From Kocuria rosea (lineage in GTDB: Bacteria > Actinomycetota > Actinomycetes > Actinomycetales > Micrococcaceae): 64,000 nt of DNA. Below the pieces are notes generated by a model. That model ran no database searches and had not been told where the DNA came from. It saw only the letters and a program-made list of their open reading frames with translations. Below are positions 55,502 to 64,000 of this stretch, one piece after another. The DNA lies in the NCBI RefSeq assembly GCF_023715525.1, contig NZ_JAMBOG010000005.1, positions 1 through 64,000 on the forward strand. Direction: 5' to 3'. The number at the start of each line of letters is the position of its first letter. Position 1 is the stretch's first letter. The position numbers and the translations under genes are program-made.

Positions 55502-56260
55502 TCACCCCCGGCCGAGGAACGGCATCCCAGCGGCGGTGAGCACGAGCGAGTTGACCGTGGCCGAGGCGGGCAGCTGCGCCATCAGCAGCACCGCCCGGCC
55601 GACCTCCTCGACGGGGAAGCTCGGCTCGGGCCGGAGCGAGCCGTCGGCCTGCAGGGCGCCGTCGCCGGTGCCCAGGCCGGCGAGCAGCTCGGTGGCCGCG
55701 TTGCCGATGTCGATCTGCCCGCAGCTGATGCCGTAGGCCCGCCCGTCCAGGTCGAGGGACTTCGTCAGGCCGGTGACCGCGTGCTTGCTCGCGGTGTACG
55801 CCGCGGACAGCGGCCGCGGCGCGTGCGCGGAGATCGAGCCGTTGTTGATGATGCGCCCGCCCCGGGGCTCCTGCGCCTTCATGATCCGGAAGGCCTCCGC
55901 CGAGCACAGGAAGGTGCCGGTCAGGTTGACCTGCAGGGTGCGCTGCCAGTCCTCGACGTCGATCTCGTCCGCCTCGCCCCGCGGCCCGAAGGTCCCCGCG
56001 TTGTTGAACAGCACGTCGATCCGCCCGGTGAGCCGCTCGACGTCCCGGAACGCCGAGGCCACGCTGGCCGGATCGGCGACGTCCACGGGCACGACGTGCG
56101 CCCCGGCCGCCCCGGCGGCGGTCTCCTCGAGGGCCTCGCGCCGGCGCCCGCCGAGCACGACGGTCCAGCCCTCGGCGAGGAAGCTGCGGGCGACCGCCCG
56201 CCCGATCCCCGATCCGGCCCCTGTCACCACGGCCACCTTGTTCCGTCCCGTGCTGCCCAT
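55502..56260 (-). CDS. Short-chain dehydrogenase/reductase
   Basis: A 252-residue classical SDR: TGAGSGIG dinucleotide motif (~13), NNAG (~88), catalytic serine in NNGSISAHAPR and the YTASKHA Tyr-Lys pair. RR after the second strand (LGGRRRE) favours NADP. ATG at 56258-56260 with GTGAGGA five bases upstream; an earlier start has no such site. Divergent from uraD, with an operator-like site between them, so it may belong to the urate regulon though its substrate is unknown. Confidence 0.9.
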   Translation of the reverse strand: MGSTGRNKVAVVTGAGSGIGRAVARSFLAEGWTVVLGGRRREALEETAAGAAGAHVVPVDVADPASVASAFRDVERLTGRIDVLFNNAGTFGPRGEADEIDVEDWQRTLQVNLTGTFLCSAEAFRIMKAQEPRGGRIINNGSISAHAPRPLSAAYTASKHAVTGLTKSLDLDGRAYGISCGQIDIGNAATELLAGLGTGDGALQADGSLRPEPSFPVEEVGRAVLLMAQLPASATVNSLVLTAAGMPFLGRG

Positions 56261-56416
56261 GCGGTCCTCACTTCCTGGCCGGGCTCCGGCCTGCACCAGG
56301 GCCTCCCCCTCCATGCACTCGACGGGGAGGGGCCCTGCGGTCCGTGGCGGAAATGTTGGGCCGACCCGTTGACTTCCACCTTGTGATCCCCTTCACTGTA
56401 CCCAACGGAATATTCA

Positions 56417-56434
56417 TTCCACATTATGAAATTT
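56417..56434. promoter_or_regulatory. Operator-like site between the SDR and uraD genes
   Basis: TTCCACATTATGAAATTT, 14 of 18 bases identical to the site at 55060-55077, in an A/T-rich island 26 bp before the uraD start. Confidence 0.6.
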
Positions 56435-56459
56435 CTAGAGAGGATGCGGAACACAGCCC

Positions 56460-56957
56460 ATGCATCTCACCGAGTTCAACGCCCTGAGCAGGACCCACGC
56501 GGCCGAGGCCGTCCGGCCGGCCCTGGACATCCCCCGCTGGCTCGAGGCGGTCGTCGACGCCCGGCCCTACTGGCACCGGGACGCCCTGCTGGGAGCAGCC
56601 CGCACGGCCGCACTGCCCTTCACCGACGAGGAGATCGAGCGGGCCCTGTCCCACCACCCGCGCATCGGGGAGCGGCCGGCGGGCAACGGCGCCGAGGCGG
56701 CGCTGTCGCGGGCGGAGCAGGCCGCCGTGGACCCCACGGACCGGAACGTGCAGGAGCGCCTGAGGGAAGGAAACCGGGCCTACGAGGAGAGGTTCGGCCG
56801 CGTCTTCCTCATCCGCGCCGCCGGCCGCACGCCCGAGGAGATCCTCGAGCAGCTCACTGCCCGCCTGGCCAACGACCCCGCGACGGAGCGCGCCGTGGTC
56901 GCTGAGCAGCTGCGCGAGATCGCCCTCCTCCGGCTGGAAGGACTCGTCACCCCATGA
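56460..56957 (+). CDS. uraD: 2-oxo-4-hydroxy-4-carboxy-5-ureidoimidazoline (OHCU) decarboxylase
   Basis: A 165-residue all-helical enzyme that converts OHCU to S-allantoin, the last step of urate oxidation. Motifs: FNALSRTHAAEAVRPAL, LSHHPRIGE with the catalytic histidine region, and FGRVFLIRAAGRTPEEIL with the conserved F-I-x-x-A-G. Length is normal. ATG at 56460. Overlaps the hydroxyisourate hydrolase gene by four bases (ATGA) and is followed by uricase, so the operon encodes the whole urate-to-allantoin path. Confidence 0.93.
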   Translation: MHLTEFNALSRTHAAEAVRPALDIPRWLEAVVDARPYWHRDALLGAARTAALPFTDEEIERALSHHPRIGERPAGNGAEAALSRAEQAAVDPTDRNVQERLREGNRAYEERFGRVFLIRAAGRTPEEILEQLTARLANDPATERAVVAEQLREIALLRLEGLVTP

Positions 56958-57280
56958 GCTACGTCACCGCCCACGTCCTCGACTCCGTCGCCGGCGCCCC
57001 CGCCCGCGGGGTCACCGTGGTCCTCGAGACCGCCGGGGGCGAGCCTCTGGCGACCGCCGTCACCGACGACGACGGCCGCGTGCCCGAGCTGGGCCCCGAG
57101 ACCCTGGAATCCGGCGACTACCGGATCACCTTCCGCACGGGCGAGTACTTCGCCGGCCACAACCAGCCGACGTTCTACCCGTACGTGACGGTGACCTTCA
57201 CGGTGCAGGCGCAGGAGAAGCACTACCACGTGCCCCTGCTGCTGAGCCCGTTCGCCTTTTCCACCTACCGGGGCAGCTGA
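56954..57280 (+). CDS. uraH: 5-hydroxyisourate hydrolase (transthyretin-like)
   Basis: A 108-residue transthyretin-like hydrolase: VTAHVLDSVAGAPARGV with the catalytic histidine, YRITFRTGEYF and the C-terminal HYHVPLLLSPFAFSTYRGS, which ends in the family signature Y-R-G-S. Hydrolyses 5-hydroxyisourate, the uricase product, to OHCU. It overlaps uraD and precedes uricase by 74 bp. Confidence 0.95.
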   Translation: MSYVTAHVLDSVAGAPARGVTVVLETAGGEPLATAVTDDDGRVPELGPETLESGDYRITFRTGEYFAGHNQPTFYPYVTVTFTVQAQEKHYHVPLLLSPFAFSTYRGS

Positions 57281-57354
57281 CCCAGGAGTTGACGGGCCCG
57301 CCCGTCTTCGGCCGCCCCACCAGTAGAAACCACCTTCCGCAAGGAGCGTTCGAC

Positions 57355-58260
57355 ATGACCGACGTCATTGCCGCCACCGACACCGTCGTCCTGGGAGCCA
57401 ACCAGTACGGCAAGGCCGAGAACCACGTGGTGCGGATCAACCGCGACACCGACAGGCACGAGATCCGCGACCTCGTGGTGACCTCGCAGCTGCGCGGGGA
57501 CCTGGAGGCCGTGCACACCCAGGGCGACAACGCCCACTGCGTGCCCACCGACACCCAGAAGAACACCGTCTTCGCCTTCGCCCAGCAGTACGGGATCGCC
57601 TCGCCCGAGGCCTTCCTCCTGAAGCTCTCGGACCACTTCACCGGCGAGTTCGAGTGGATCACCGGGGGCCGCTGGGCGGCCCAGGAGTACGCCTGGAGGC
57701 GCATCGACGACCACGACCACTGCTTCGTGCAGAAGAAGGACGAGGTCCGCACCGCCGTGGTGGTCACCGACGGGGACGCCCAGACCGTGATCTCCGGGTT
57801 CAAGGACCTCACCGTCCTGAAGACCACCGAGTCCGGGTTCGCCGGCTACCCGAAGGACAAGTACACCACCCTGCCGGAGACGGAGGACCGCATCATGTCC
57901 ACCGACGTGGCCACCCGGTGGCGCTACAACACCACGGACGTGGACTTCGACGCGGTCTACGAGGACGTCAAGAGGATCATCCTCGCCAAGTTCACCGACC
58001 ACTACTCGCGGGCGCTGCAGGAGACCCTCTACCTCATGGGCAAGGCCGTGATCGAGGCCCACCCCGAGATCGACGAGATCAAGTTCTCCTGCCCCAACAA
58101 GCACCACTTCGTCTACGACCTGGGCTTCTGCGACCTGCCCAACAACAAGGAGACGCACTACGCGGCGGACCGCCCCTACGGCCTCATCGAGGCGACGATC
58201 CAGCGCAAGGACGCCCCGGGCAACGACGCCGCCTGGATGGGCATCGCCGGCTTCTGCTGA
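57355..58260 (+). CDS. Urate oxidase (uricase)
   Basis: A 301-residue cofactor-free uricase with the two T-fold halves. Expected motifs are GANQYGKAENHVVRI (with the catalytic lysine), HTQGDNAHCVPTDTQKNT (the catalytic threonine/aspartate region), GFKDLTVLKTTESGF and LPNNKETHYAADRPYGLIEATI in pieces. Oxidises urate to 5-hydroxyisourate with O2. ATG at 57355 after AAGGAG. A terminator follows before the permease gene. Confidence 0.96.
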   Translation: MTDVIAATDTVVLGANQYGKAENHVVRINRDTDRHEIRDLVVTSQLRGDLEAVHTQGDNAHCVPTDTQKNTVFAFAQQYGIASPEAFLLKLSDHFTGEFEWITGGRWAAQEYAWRRIDDHDHCFVQKKDEVRTAVVVTDGDAQTVISGFKDLTVLKTTESGFAGYPKDKYTTLPETEDRIMSTDVATRWRYNTTDVDFDAVYEDVKRIILAKFTDHYSRALQETLYLMGKAVIEAHPEIDEIKFSCPNKHHFVYDLGFCDLPNNKETHYAADRPYGLIEATIQRKDAPGNDAAWMGIAGFC

Positions 58261-58276
58261 CCTCCACGCACCACCG

Positions 58277-58309
58277 GGTGGGCCCGCCGTCACCGGCGGC
58301 GGGCCCACC
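58277..58309 (+). terminator. Hairpin after the uricase gene
   Basis: Perfect 13-bp stem (58277-58289 with 58297-58309), 7-nt loop. May lower rather than abolish transcription into the permease gene. Confidence 0.7.
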
Positions 58310-58350
58310 GCTCCTCCCACCTTTCCTGCTCTCCTTCCCACTTCCACAGG

Positions 58351-59913
58351 ATGGACACCATGACCAGGTCCCACACCGCCGAGCGGACGGCAGCACCTCG
58401 CCCCGAGGACGAGAACCTCGGCATCGGCAGAAGCTTCGGCTACGGCCTGCAGCACGTGCTCACCATGTACGGCGGCATCATCGCCCCGCCTCTGATCATC
58501 GGCGGCGTCGCGGGGGTGAGCCCGCAGGAACAGGGGCTGCTCATCGCGGCGTGCCTGTTCGTGGGCGGTCTCGCCACGATCCTGCAGTCCTACGGGATCA
58601 GGTTCTTCGGCTCGCAGCTGCCCCTCGTGCAAGGCACCTCCTTCGCGTCCGTGGCCACCATGACCGCCATCGCCCAGGGCGGCGGCGGGATCCAGGCGGT
58701 GTTCGGCGCCGTGATCGCCTCGGCCGTGCTCGGCTTCCTGATCACGCCGTTCTTCGCCAGCATCGTGCGCTTCTTCCCGCCGGTCGTCACCGGCGTGGTG
58801 ATCACCTCGATCGGGCTCACGCTTTTCCCCGTGGCCGCCCGGTGGGCCATGGGCGGCAACGCCCAGTCCCCGGAGTACGGCTCGGTCGGCAACCTCGGCC
58901 TGGCCGGGGCCACCCTGCTGATCATCCTGCTGCTCTCCAAGGTGGGCAGCGCGGCCATCTCCCGGCTGTCCATCCTCCTGGGCCTGGTGCTCGGCACGGT
59001 GCTGGCGGCGGTCCTGGGCAAGGCCGACTTCAGCAAGGTGGCCGACGGGGCGATCTTCGCCTTCCCGCAGCCGCTGGCCTTCGGCCCGCCCGTCTTCGAG
59101 GTCGCGGGGGTCCTCTCCATGTTCATCGTGGTTCTCGTCATCCTCACGGAGACGACCGCGGACATCATTGCCGTGGGCGAGATCGTGGACACGAAGGTGG
59201 ACAAGCGCCGGATCGCCGACGGGCTGCGCGCCGACATGGCGTCCTCCGCCGTCGCGCCCCTGTTCAACGGCTTCACCCAGAGCGCCTTCGCCCAGAACGT
59301 CGGGCTCGTGGCCATCACCGGCGTCAAGAGCCGGTTCGTGGTCACCGCCGGCGGCGCCATCCTGGTGATCCTGGGCCTGCTGCCCGTCCTGGGCCGCGTC
59401 GTCGCCGCCGTGCCCCCGCCCGTGCTGGGCGGTGCGGGCATCGTGCTCTTCGGCAGCGTGGCCGCCTCCGGCATCCGGACCCTGGCGAAGGTGGACTACA
59501 AGAACGGCGCCAACCTGATCATCGTGGCCACCTCCATCGGCTTCGGCATGCTGCCGATCGCCCTGCCCGAGATCTACGACCGCTTCCCCGGCTGGTTCGA
59601 GACCATCTTCCACTCGGGCATCAGCTCGGCCGCCGTGATGGCGGTCCTGCTGAACCTGCTGTTCAACGAGTTCCGCGCCGGCAATCCCCCGCGGGGCACC
59701 GGCTCGGTCTTCGCCAACGCCCCGGTCCGTGCGGTGCGCTACGAGAGCCTGGAGCACCTCCAGGACCACCTGCAGGAGGGCGACACCGTCAGGGACGGCA
59801 AGCTCGTGGACTGCGACGGCAACGAGGTGCCCGTCATCACCGCCGCCGGGGAGATCATCGACACCCGGATCTGCCGGTCCCAGGACGGCTCCAGCGGCGC
59901 CTCCGCGCACTGA
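58351..59913 (+). CDS. NCS2 family xanthine/uric acid permease
   Basis: A 520-residue nucleobase transporter with about fourteen helices. [23 protein letters not shown] is the typical first helix, [14 protein letters not shown] the first half motif, and [23 protein letters not shown] contains the family signature (Q/E-P/S-x-N-x-G) given here as FAQNVGL. A C-terminal cytosolic tail of ~60 residues follows. Position after uricase argues for urate or xanthine uptake. ATG at 58351; another ATG three codons later has a somewhat better ribosome site. Confidence 0.93.
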   Translation: MDTMTRSHTAERTAAPRPEDENLGIGRSFGYGLQHVLTMYGGIIAPPLIIGGVAGVSPQEQGLLIAACLFVGGLATILQSYGIRFFGSQLPLVQGTSFASVATMTAIAQGGGGIQAVFGAVIASAVLGFLITPFFASIVRFFPPVVTGVVITSIGLTLFPVAARWAMGGNAQSPEYGSVGNLGLAGATLLIILLLSKVGSAAISRLSILLGLVLGTVLAAVLGKADFSKVADGAIFAFPQPLAFGPPVFEVAGVLSMFIVVLVILTETTADIIAVGEIVDTKVDKRRIADGLRADMASSAVAPLFNGFTQSAFAQNVGLVAITGVKSRFVVTAGGAILVILGLLPVLGRVVAAVPPPVLGGAGIVLFGSVAASGIRTLAKVDYKNGANLIIVATSIGFGMLPIALPEIYDRFPGWFETIFHSGISSAAVMAVLLNLLFNEFRAGNPPRGTGSVFANAPVRAVRYESLEHLQDHLQEGDTVRDGKLVDCDGNEVPVITAAGEIIDTRICRSQDGSSGASAH

Positions 59914-59936
59914 CGCACCGGCAGCACCGGGCCACC

Positions 59937-59983
59937 GCCGGTCTCCTGCGGCGCCGGGGTCCCCGGCGCCGCAGGAGACCGGC
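59937..59983 (+). terminator. Long hairpin terminator after the permease gene
   Basis: Near-perfect palindrome with up to 23 paired bases (59937-59959 with 59961-59983), 23 bases past the stop. Confidence 0.8.
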
Positions 59984-60028
59984 CGGACATGTCCCTTCTC
60001 CACCTCTGACGACCGAGAGCGAGTTGAC

Positions 60029-62764
60029 GTGAATTCTGAGCGCATGGTCGAGACCCCCGACCGGCCGACCCCCGATCTCCCGAACAGCACACCGGAGCAG
60101 ACCGCAGCGTGGCCGGGCTCGTTCGAGGACCTGGTCGAGAGGCAGGTGAGGGAACGGACGCAGTACCTTCTGCACTCCTCTGCCCCACGGCCCCGGGCCA
60201 GGGGCGCGGACGCGCCGGCGGTGACGACCGACTACGTGAACACGATCCCCGCCGACCAGGAGCCCGACTTCCCCGGCGACGAGGAGATCGAGCGGCGCTA
60301 CCGCGCGTTCCTGCGTTGGAACGCGGCCGTGATGGTCCACCGCGCGCAGCGTCCCGAGATCGGCGTGGGCGGGCACATCTCCACCTACGCGGGAGCCGCG
60401 ACGCTCTACGAGGTCGGCTTCAACCACTTCTTCCGCGGCCCCGACCACCCCGGCGGCGGCGACCAGGTGTTCTTCCAGGGTCACGCCTCCCCCGGCATGT
60501 ACGCCCGGGCGTTCCTGGAGGGCCGCCTGACCGAGGAGCAGCTGGACGGGTTCCGGCAGGAGAAGTCCAAGGGCGCCAGCGGCATCCCGTCCTATCCGCA
60601 CCCCCGGTCGATGCCGGACTTCTGGCAGTTCCCGACGGTGTCGATGGGCATCGGCCCGATGAACGCCATCTACCAGGCCCAGTTCAACCGCTACCTGCAC
60701 CACCGCGGGATCAAGGACACCTCCGACCAGCGCGTGTGGGCGTTCCTGGGCGACGGCGAGATGGACGAGCCCGAGTCGCGCGGCCTGCTCCAGCTGGCCG
60801 CCAACGAGAAGCTGGACAACCTCACCTTCGTGGTCAACTGCAACCTGCAGCGCCTCGACGGGCCGGTGCGCGGCAACGGCAAGATCGCCCAGGAGCTCGA
60901 GGCGTTCTTCCGCGGCGCCGGCTGGAACGTCGTCAAGGTCCTGTGGGGCAGGGAGTGGGACCCCCTGCTGGCCGCCGACACGGACGGGGAGCTCGTGCGC
61001 ATCATGAACGAGACCGTCGACGGCGACTACCAGACCTTCAAGGCCGAGTCCGGCGCGTTCGTGCGCGACCACTTCTTCGGCCGATCCGCCGCCACCAAGG
61101 AGCTCGTCGCGGACATGACGGACGACGAGATCTGGTCCCTCAAGCGCGGCGGCCACGACTACCGCAAGGTCTACGCCGCCTACCGGGCCGCCACCGAGTT
61201 CCGGGGCAAGCCCACGGCGGTGCTCGCGATGACGGTGAAGGGCTACGGCCTGGGCGCCTCCTTCGAGGCGCGCAACGCGACCCACCAGATGAAGAAGCTC
61301 ACCCTGGAGGACCTCAGGGCCTTCCGCGACCACCTGCGCATCCCGGTCACGGACGAGCAGATCGACAACGACCTCTACGGCGCCCCGTACTACCACCCGG
61401 GGCCCGACGCCCCCGAGATCCGGTACCTGCTGGAGCGGCGCCAGGAGCTCGGCGGGTTCGTGCCGCAGCGCCGCAGCAGCAGCGCTCCCGTGCCGCTGCC
61501 CGCGGCCGCCGCCTACCGGTCCGGCCGGAAGGGCTCGGGCAAGCAGATGGCCGCCACCACGATGGCCTTCGTGCGGATCCTCCGGGACCTCATGCGGGAG
61601 AAGGACTTCGGCCACCGCATCGTGCCGATCATCCCGGACGAGGCGCGGACCTTCGGCATGGACTCGTTCTTCCCCACCGCGAAGATCTACAACCCCCACG
61701 GGCAGAACTACCTGTCGGTGGACCGCGAGCTGATGCTCGCCTACAAGGAGTCCCCGCAGGGCGTCCTGCTCCACCCGGGCATCAACGAGGCCGGCGCCAC
61801 CGCGGCGTTCACCGCGGCCGGGACCTCCTACGCCACGCACGGCGAGCCGATGATCCCCGTCTACATCTTCTACTCGATGTTCGGCTTCCAGCGCACCGGT
61901 GACTCCTTCTGGGCGGCGGCCGACCAGATGACGCGCGGATTCGTCATCGGTGCCACCGCGGGGCGGACCACGCTCACCGGCGAGGGCCTCCAGCACGCCG
62001 ACGGCCACTCCCCCGTGCTGGCGGGCACGAACCCCGCGGTGCGCAGCTACGACCCGGCGTTCGGCTACGAGATCGCCCACATCGTCCGTCACGGGCTGGA
62101 GCAGATGTACGGGCCGGACTCACCGGACCCGGACGTCATGTACTACCTCACGGTCTACAACGAGCCGTACCACCAGCCCGCCGAGCCGGAGGACGTCGAC
62201 GTCGAGGGCGTCGTGCGCGGGATCCACCGGATCAGCCGCTCCCAGGTGCCGGGTCCCCAGGTGCAGCTGCTCGGCTCGGGAGTCTCCGTGCCGTGGGCCC
62301 TGCGGGCCCAGCAGGTCCTGGCCGAGGAGTGGGGCGTGTCCGCGGACGTGTGGTCGGTGACCTCCTGGAACGAGCTGCGCCGCGACGGCCTGGCCGCCGA
62401 GCGGGAGGCATTCCGCAACCCGGGAGCACCGCGCCGCGTTCCCTTCGTCACCCAGCAGCTCGCCGGCGCCGAGGGGCCGGTGATCGCCTCCACCGACTTC
62501 GTCTCCGACCTGCCGGACCGGATCCGCCAGTACCTGCCGAACGACTTCGCCACCCTGGGCGCCGACGGGTTCGGCTTCTCCGACACCCGAGCCGCGGCAC
62601 GGCGCTGGTTCACGATCGACGTGCACTCCATCGTGGTGCGGGCCTTGGAGATGCTGGCCGACCGCGGGGCGGTGGACGCCGACGCCCCGGTCCGGGCCTT
62701 CGAGCGCTACCGCCTCGATGACGTCACCGCCGGCACCACCGGAAACGCCGGCGGAGAGGCCTGA
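60029..62764 (+). CDS. aceE: Pyruvate dehydrogenase E1 component, homodimeric type
   Basis: A 911-residue thiamine diphosphate enzyme. [49 protein letters not shown] and the cofactor motif [10 protein letters not shown] ... [14 protein letters not shown] all match homodimeric E1. The second domain has [16 protein letters not shown] and the third [10 protein letters not shown]. Normally one copy makes acetyl-CoA with E2 and E3; neither E2 nor E3 is nearby. GTG at 60029 or ATG at 60044, both with weak ribosome sites. Located behind the urate permease and before an IclR gene, so it may be a catabolic paralogue. Confidence 0.93.
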   Translation: MNSERMVETPDRPTPDLPNSTPEQTAAWPGSFEDLVERQVRERTQYLLHSSAPRPRARGADAPAVTTDYVNTIPADQEPDFPGDEEIERRYRAFLRWNAAVMVHRAQRPEIGVGGHISTYAGAATLYEVGFNHFFRGPDHPGGGDQVFFQGHASPGMYARAFLEGRLTEEQLDGFRQEKSKGASGIPSYPHPRSMPDFWQFPTVSMGIGPMNAIYQAQFNRYLHHRGIKDTSDQRVWAFLGDGEMDEPESRGLLQLAANEKLDNLTFVVNCNLQRLDGPVRGNGKIAQELEAFFRGAGWNVVKVLWGREWDPLLAADTDGELVRIMNETVDGDYQTFKAESGAFVRDHFFGRSAATKELVADMTDDEIWSLKRGGHDYRKVYAAYRAATEFRGKPTAVLAMTVKGYGLGASFEARNATHQMKKLTLEDLRAFRDHLRIPVTDEQIDNDLYGAPYYHPGPDAPEIRYLLERRQELGGFVPQRRSSSAPVPLPAAAAYRSGRKGSGKQMAATTMAFVRILRDLMREKDFGHRIVPIIPDEARTFGMDSFFPTAKIYNPHGQNYLSVDRELMLAYKESPQGVLLHPGINEAGATAAFTAAGTSYATHGEPMIPVYIFYSMFGFQRTGDSFWAAADQMTRGFVIGATAGRTTLTGEGLQHADGHSPVLAGTNPAVRSYDPAFGYEIAHIVRHGLEQMYGPDSPDPDVMYYLTVYNEPYHQPAEPEDVDVEGVVRGIHRISRSQVPGPQVQLLGSGVSVPWALRAQQVLAEEWGVSADVWSVTSWNELRRDGLAAEREAFRNPGAPRRVPFVTQQLAGAEGPVIASTDFVSDLPDRIRQYLPNDFATLGADGFGFSDTRAAARRWFTIDVHSIVVRALEMLADRGAVDADAPVRAFERYRLDDVTAGTTGNAGGEA

Positions 62765-62782
62765 GCTCGCTGCCGGGTCCAC

Positions 62783-62820
62783 GACGGCGTCCGCCCGCCC
62801 CGGGGCGGGCGGACGCCGTC
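62783..62820. terminator. Bidirectional palindromic terminator
   Basis: Perfect 19-bp inverted repeat (62783-62801 with 62802-62820) between the convergent aceE and iclR genes. Confidence 0.8.
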
Positions 62821-62837
62821 GCAGGCCCATGGGTCCC

Positions 62838-63617
62838 TCAGACCGGGGCGGGCATCAGCTCCGCGGCGATCGCCTCCGCCGCCCGGCGCAGGACAGGCAC
62901 CGCCCGGCGGCCGAAGTCCTCGTCCACGCGGGAGACCGGCCCGGAGACGGAGATCGCCGTGGGCGTGGGGGCCCCGGGCACCGCCATCGCGTAGCAGCGC
63001 ACCCCGAGCTCCTGCTCCTCGTCGTCGACCGCGTAGCCGCGCTCCCGGATCCGCGCGAGGTCGGCGAACAGCTCCTCGAGGGTGCCGAGGCTCTTCTCCG
63101 TGGGGGTGGGCATGCCGGTGGCGGCGACGATCGCGCGCACCCGCTTCTCCGGCAGCGTCGCCAGGATCGCCTTGCCCACCCCGGTGTCGTGGGTGTCCGC
63201 ACGGCGCCCGACCTCGGTGAACATCCTCATGGACCGGCTCGACTGGGCCTGGGCGATGTAGACGACCTGCTGGCCGTCGAGCACGGCCATGTTCGCCGAC
63301 TCCCCGAGCTCCTCGACGAGCTCGTCGAGCCGGGCTCGGGCCGAGGAGCCGAACTGCCGGCCCGCGGCCTCCCCCAGCAGGATCAGGCGCGGCCCGAGCG
63401 CGTAGTTGCGGTTCGGGAGCTGGCGGACGTAGCCCGGAGGCACCAGGGTGCGCAGGAGCCGGTGGATGGTCGGCAGCGGCAGCCTCACGGCCGCGGCGAG
63501 CTCGCTGAGCGACATCTCGCCACCGGCCGCGGTGATCACCTCGAGGAGCTCGAACACCCGCTCCACCGATTGCACACCGCCCGACGCAGCACGTGCACTC
63601 GTCGTGGTCATAGCCAT
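62838..63617 (-). CDS. IclR family transcriptional regulator (urate/malic enzyme region)
   Basis: A 259-residue IclR regulator. Winged helix-turn-helix SVERVFELLEVITAAGGEMSL, LPLPTIHRLLRTLVPPGYVRQ (in parts), then the effector domain (NMAVLDGQQVVYIAQAQS, DTGVGKAILATLPEKRV, GYAVDDEEQELGVRCYAMAVPG). Similar in plan to allantoin/glyoxylate-sensing IclR proteins, which fits the neighbouring urate genes. Operator-like sites stand in its own divergent promoter and at the urate operon. Confidence 0.92.
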   Translation of the reverse strand: MAMTTTSARAASGGVQSVERVFELLEVITAAGGEMSLSELAAAVRLPLPTIHRLLRTLVPPGYVRQLPNRNYALGPRLILLGEAAGRQFGSSARARLDELVEELGESANMAVLDGQQVVYIAQAQSSRSMRMFTEVGRRADTHDTGVGKAILATLPEKRVRAIVAATGMPTPTEKSLGTLEELFADLARIRERGYAVDDEEQELGVRCYAMAVPGAPTPTAISVSGPVSRVDEDFGRRAVPVLRRAAEAIAAELMPAPV

Positions 63618-63728
63618 CTCCCGTCGTCCCGGCCCGGCCGCCTCGTGCGGCGGGCGAGGAGCCGGCCACGAGGTGCGTGACGGGTGTCACCGCGAACCCT
63701 TGCCAACCCCTGCTGGCTCCCATAATAT

Positions 63729-63765
63729 CCATAATACGAAAGTTTCATTCCACGATACGACTGAA
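63729..63765. promoter_or_regulatory. Double operator-like site between iclR and the malic enzyme gene
   Basis: CATAATACGAA (63730-63740) and TTCCACGATACGA (63748-63760), in the same order of words as at 55040-55077 (there the first is inverted), in an A/T-rich island. Likely site of autoregulation and control of the malic enzyme. Confidence 0.6.
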
Positions 63766-63795
63766 ATTGTCGATCCACAGGTCCCTGGAGGAACC

Positions 63796-64000
63796 ATGGC
63801 AACGCCCAGCCCCGGCTATTCGATGATCCTGCGCGTGGAGGCACCGGCGGGCCTCACCGTCACCAGCGAGCTCGCTGCCGCAGCCGCGCGCGCCGGTGCG
63901 GCGGTGACCGCCCTCGACATCGTCGAGTCGCACCCGGACCACGTCGTGGTCGACGTGAGCTGCAACGTCTCGGACGCCTCCCACCGGGACGAGGTGCGCG
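63796..64000 (+). CDS. NAD-dependent malic enzyme, N-terminal part (cut by window end)
   Basis: The first 68 residues are seen: SYS-like strand (GYSMILRVEAPAGLTVTSEL), AGAAVTALDIVESHPDHVVVDVSCNVSD in parts. This is the ACT-like regulatory domain that precedes the catalytic domain in actinobacterial NAD-malic enzymes. ATG at 63796 with GGAGGA. The catalytic part lies outside the window, so the call depends on this domain alone. Divergent from the IclR gene. Confidence 0.75.
   Translation, partial: MATPSPGYSMILRVEAPAGLTVTSELAAAAARAGAAVTALDIVESHPDHVVVDVSCNVSDASHRDEVR

Noticed and set aside
43317-64000. Long open frames antisense to most genes
   Set aside because: They mirror the strong codon bias of the real genes, lack ribosome sites and show no family resemblance.
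1-64000. tRNA or rRNA genes
   Set aside because: None was recognised by eye; a covariance search would be needed to exclude a tRNA completely.

Overview
The window is very GC-rich (roughly 70 percent or more), with strong G/C bias at third codon positions, frequent GTG/TTG starts and several apparently leaderless promoters. Together with many GAF-ANTAR proteins, a DUF4193 gene and LGFP repeats, this points to a high-GC actinobacterium, most likely a member of the Micrococcaceae (Kocuria-like). That placement is inference from gene content only.

The left half (1-43 kb) is a loosely packed accessory region, rich in decayed genes. It starts with a secreted LGFP-repeat protein whose 3' flank (127 bp including its terminator) recurs inverted at 33124-33250, exactly beside an IS481-family element (32061-33122, transposase frameshifted) and near an IS110-family transposase (33425-34531). 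Between them lie a truncated glycosyltransferase, a zinc alcohol dehydrogenase, small membrane proteins, an amino-acid permease, an alpha/beta hydrolase, a GH26-like/OpgC fusion, a GAF-SpoIIE phosphatase, a cupin, an accessory ftsH plus hsp20, a methyltransferase, and two IS5-type remnants.

The most distinctive content is an expanded sensory set between 12.7 and 42.7 kb: one GAF-PP2C phosphatase, eight GAF-ANTAR genes (two of them broken), three copies of an uncharacterised small protein each sitting immediately downstream of a GAF-ANTAR gene, and four STAS-like small proteins (one a fragment), one translationally coupled to a GAF-ANTAR gene and one reading through in frame into a DUF4383 membrane protein. 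Two STAS-like genes and a short leader at 29.5 kb share a promoter form (TGGTCM, 17-bp spacer, TANNNT) and leader sequence. This set is the best candidate for an undescribed signalling system. It also holds most of the single-base frameshifts at G/C runs, so either active decay or homopolymer sequencing error must be excluded.

The right part (43-64 kb) is dense and intact. It has a YbfB-type transporter divergent from a LysR regulator, a nitronate monooxygenase, then a hydroxy-acid catabolic cluster (2-hydroxyacid dehydrogenase, isopropylmalate/tartrate-type dehydrogenase, IclR regulator, type III CoA-transferase, HMG-CoA-lyase-like enzyme, 2-hydroxycarboxylate transporter). This fits uptake, CoA activation and aldol cleavage of a branched hydroxy acid such as citramalate or 3-hydroxy-3-methylglutarate. 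After a Bcp peroxiredoxin comes a urate degradation operon (OHCU decarboxylase, hydroxyisourate hydrolase, uricase, NCS2 permease) followed by a pyruvate dehydrogenase E1, an IclR regulator and the start of a malic enzyme. Related ATACGAA/CATAATACGAA operator-like sites at 55.04, 56.42 and 63.73 kb suggest these last genes are one regulon.
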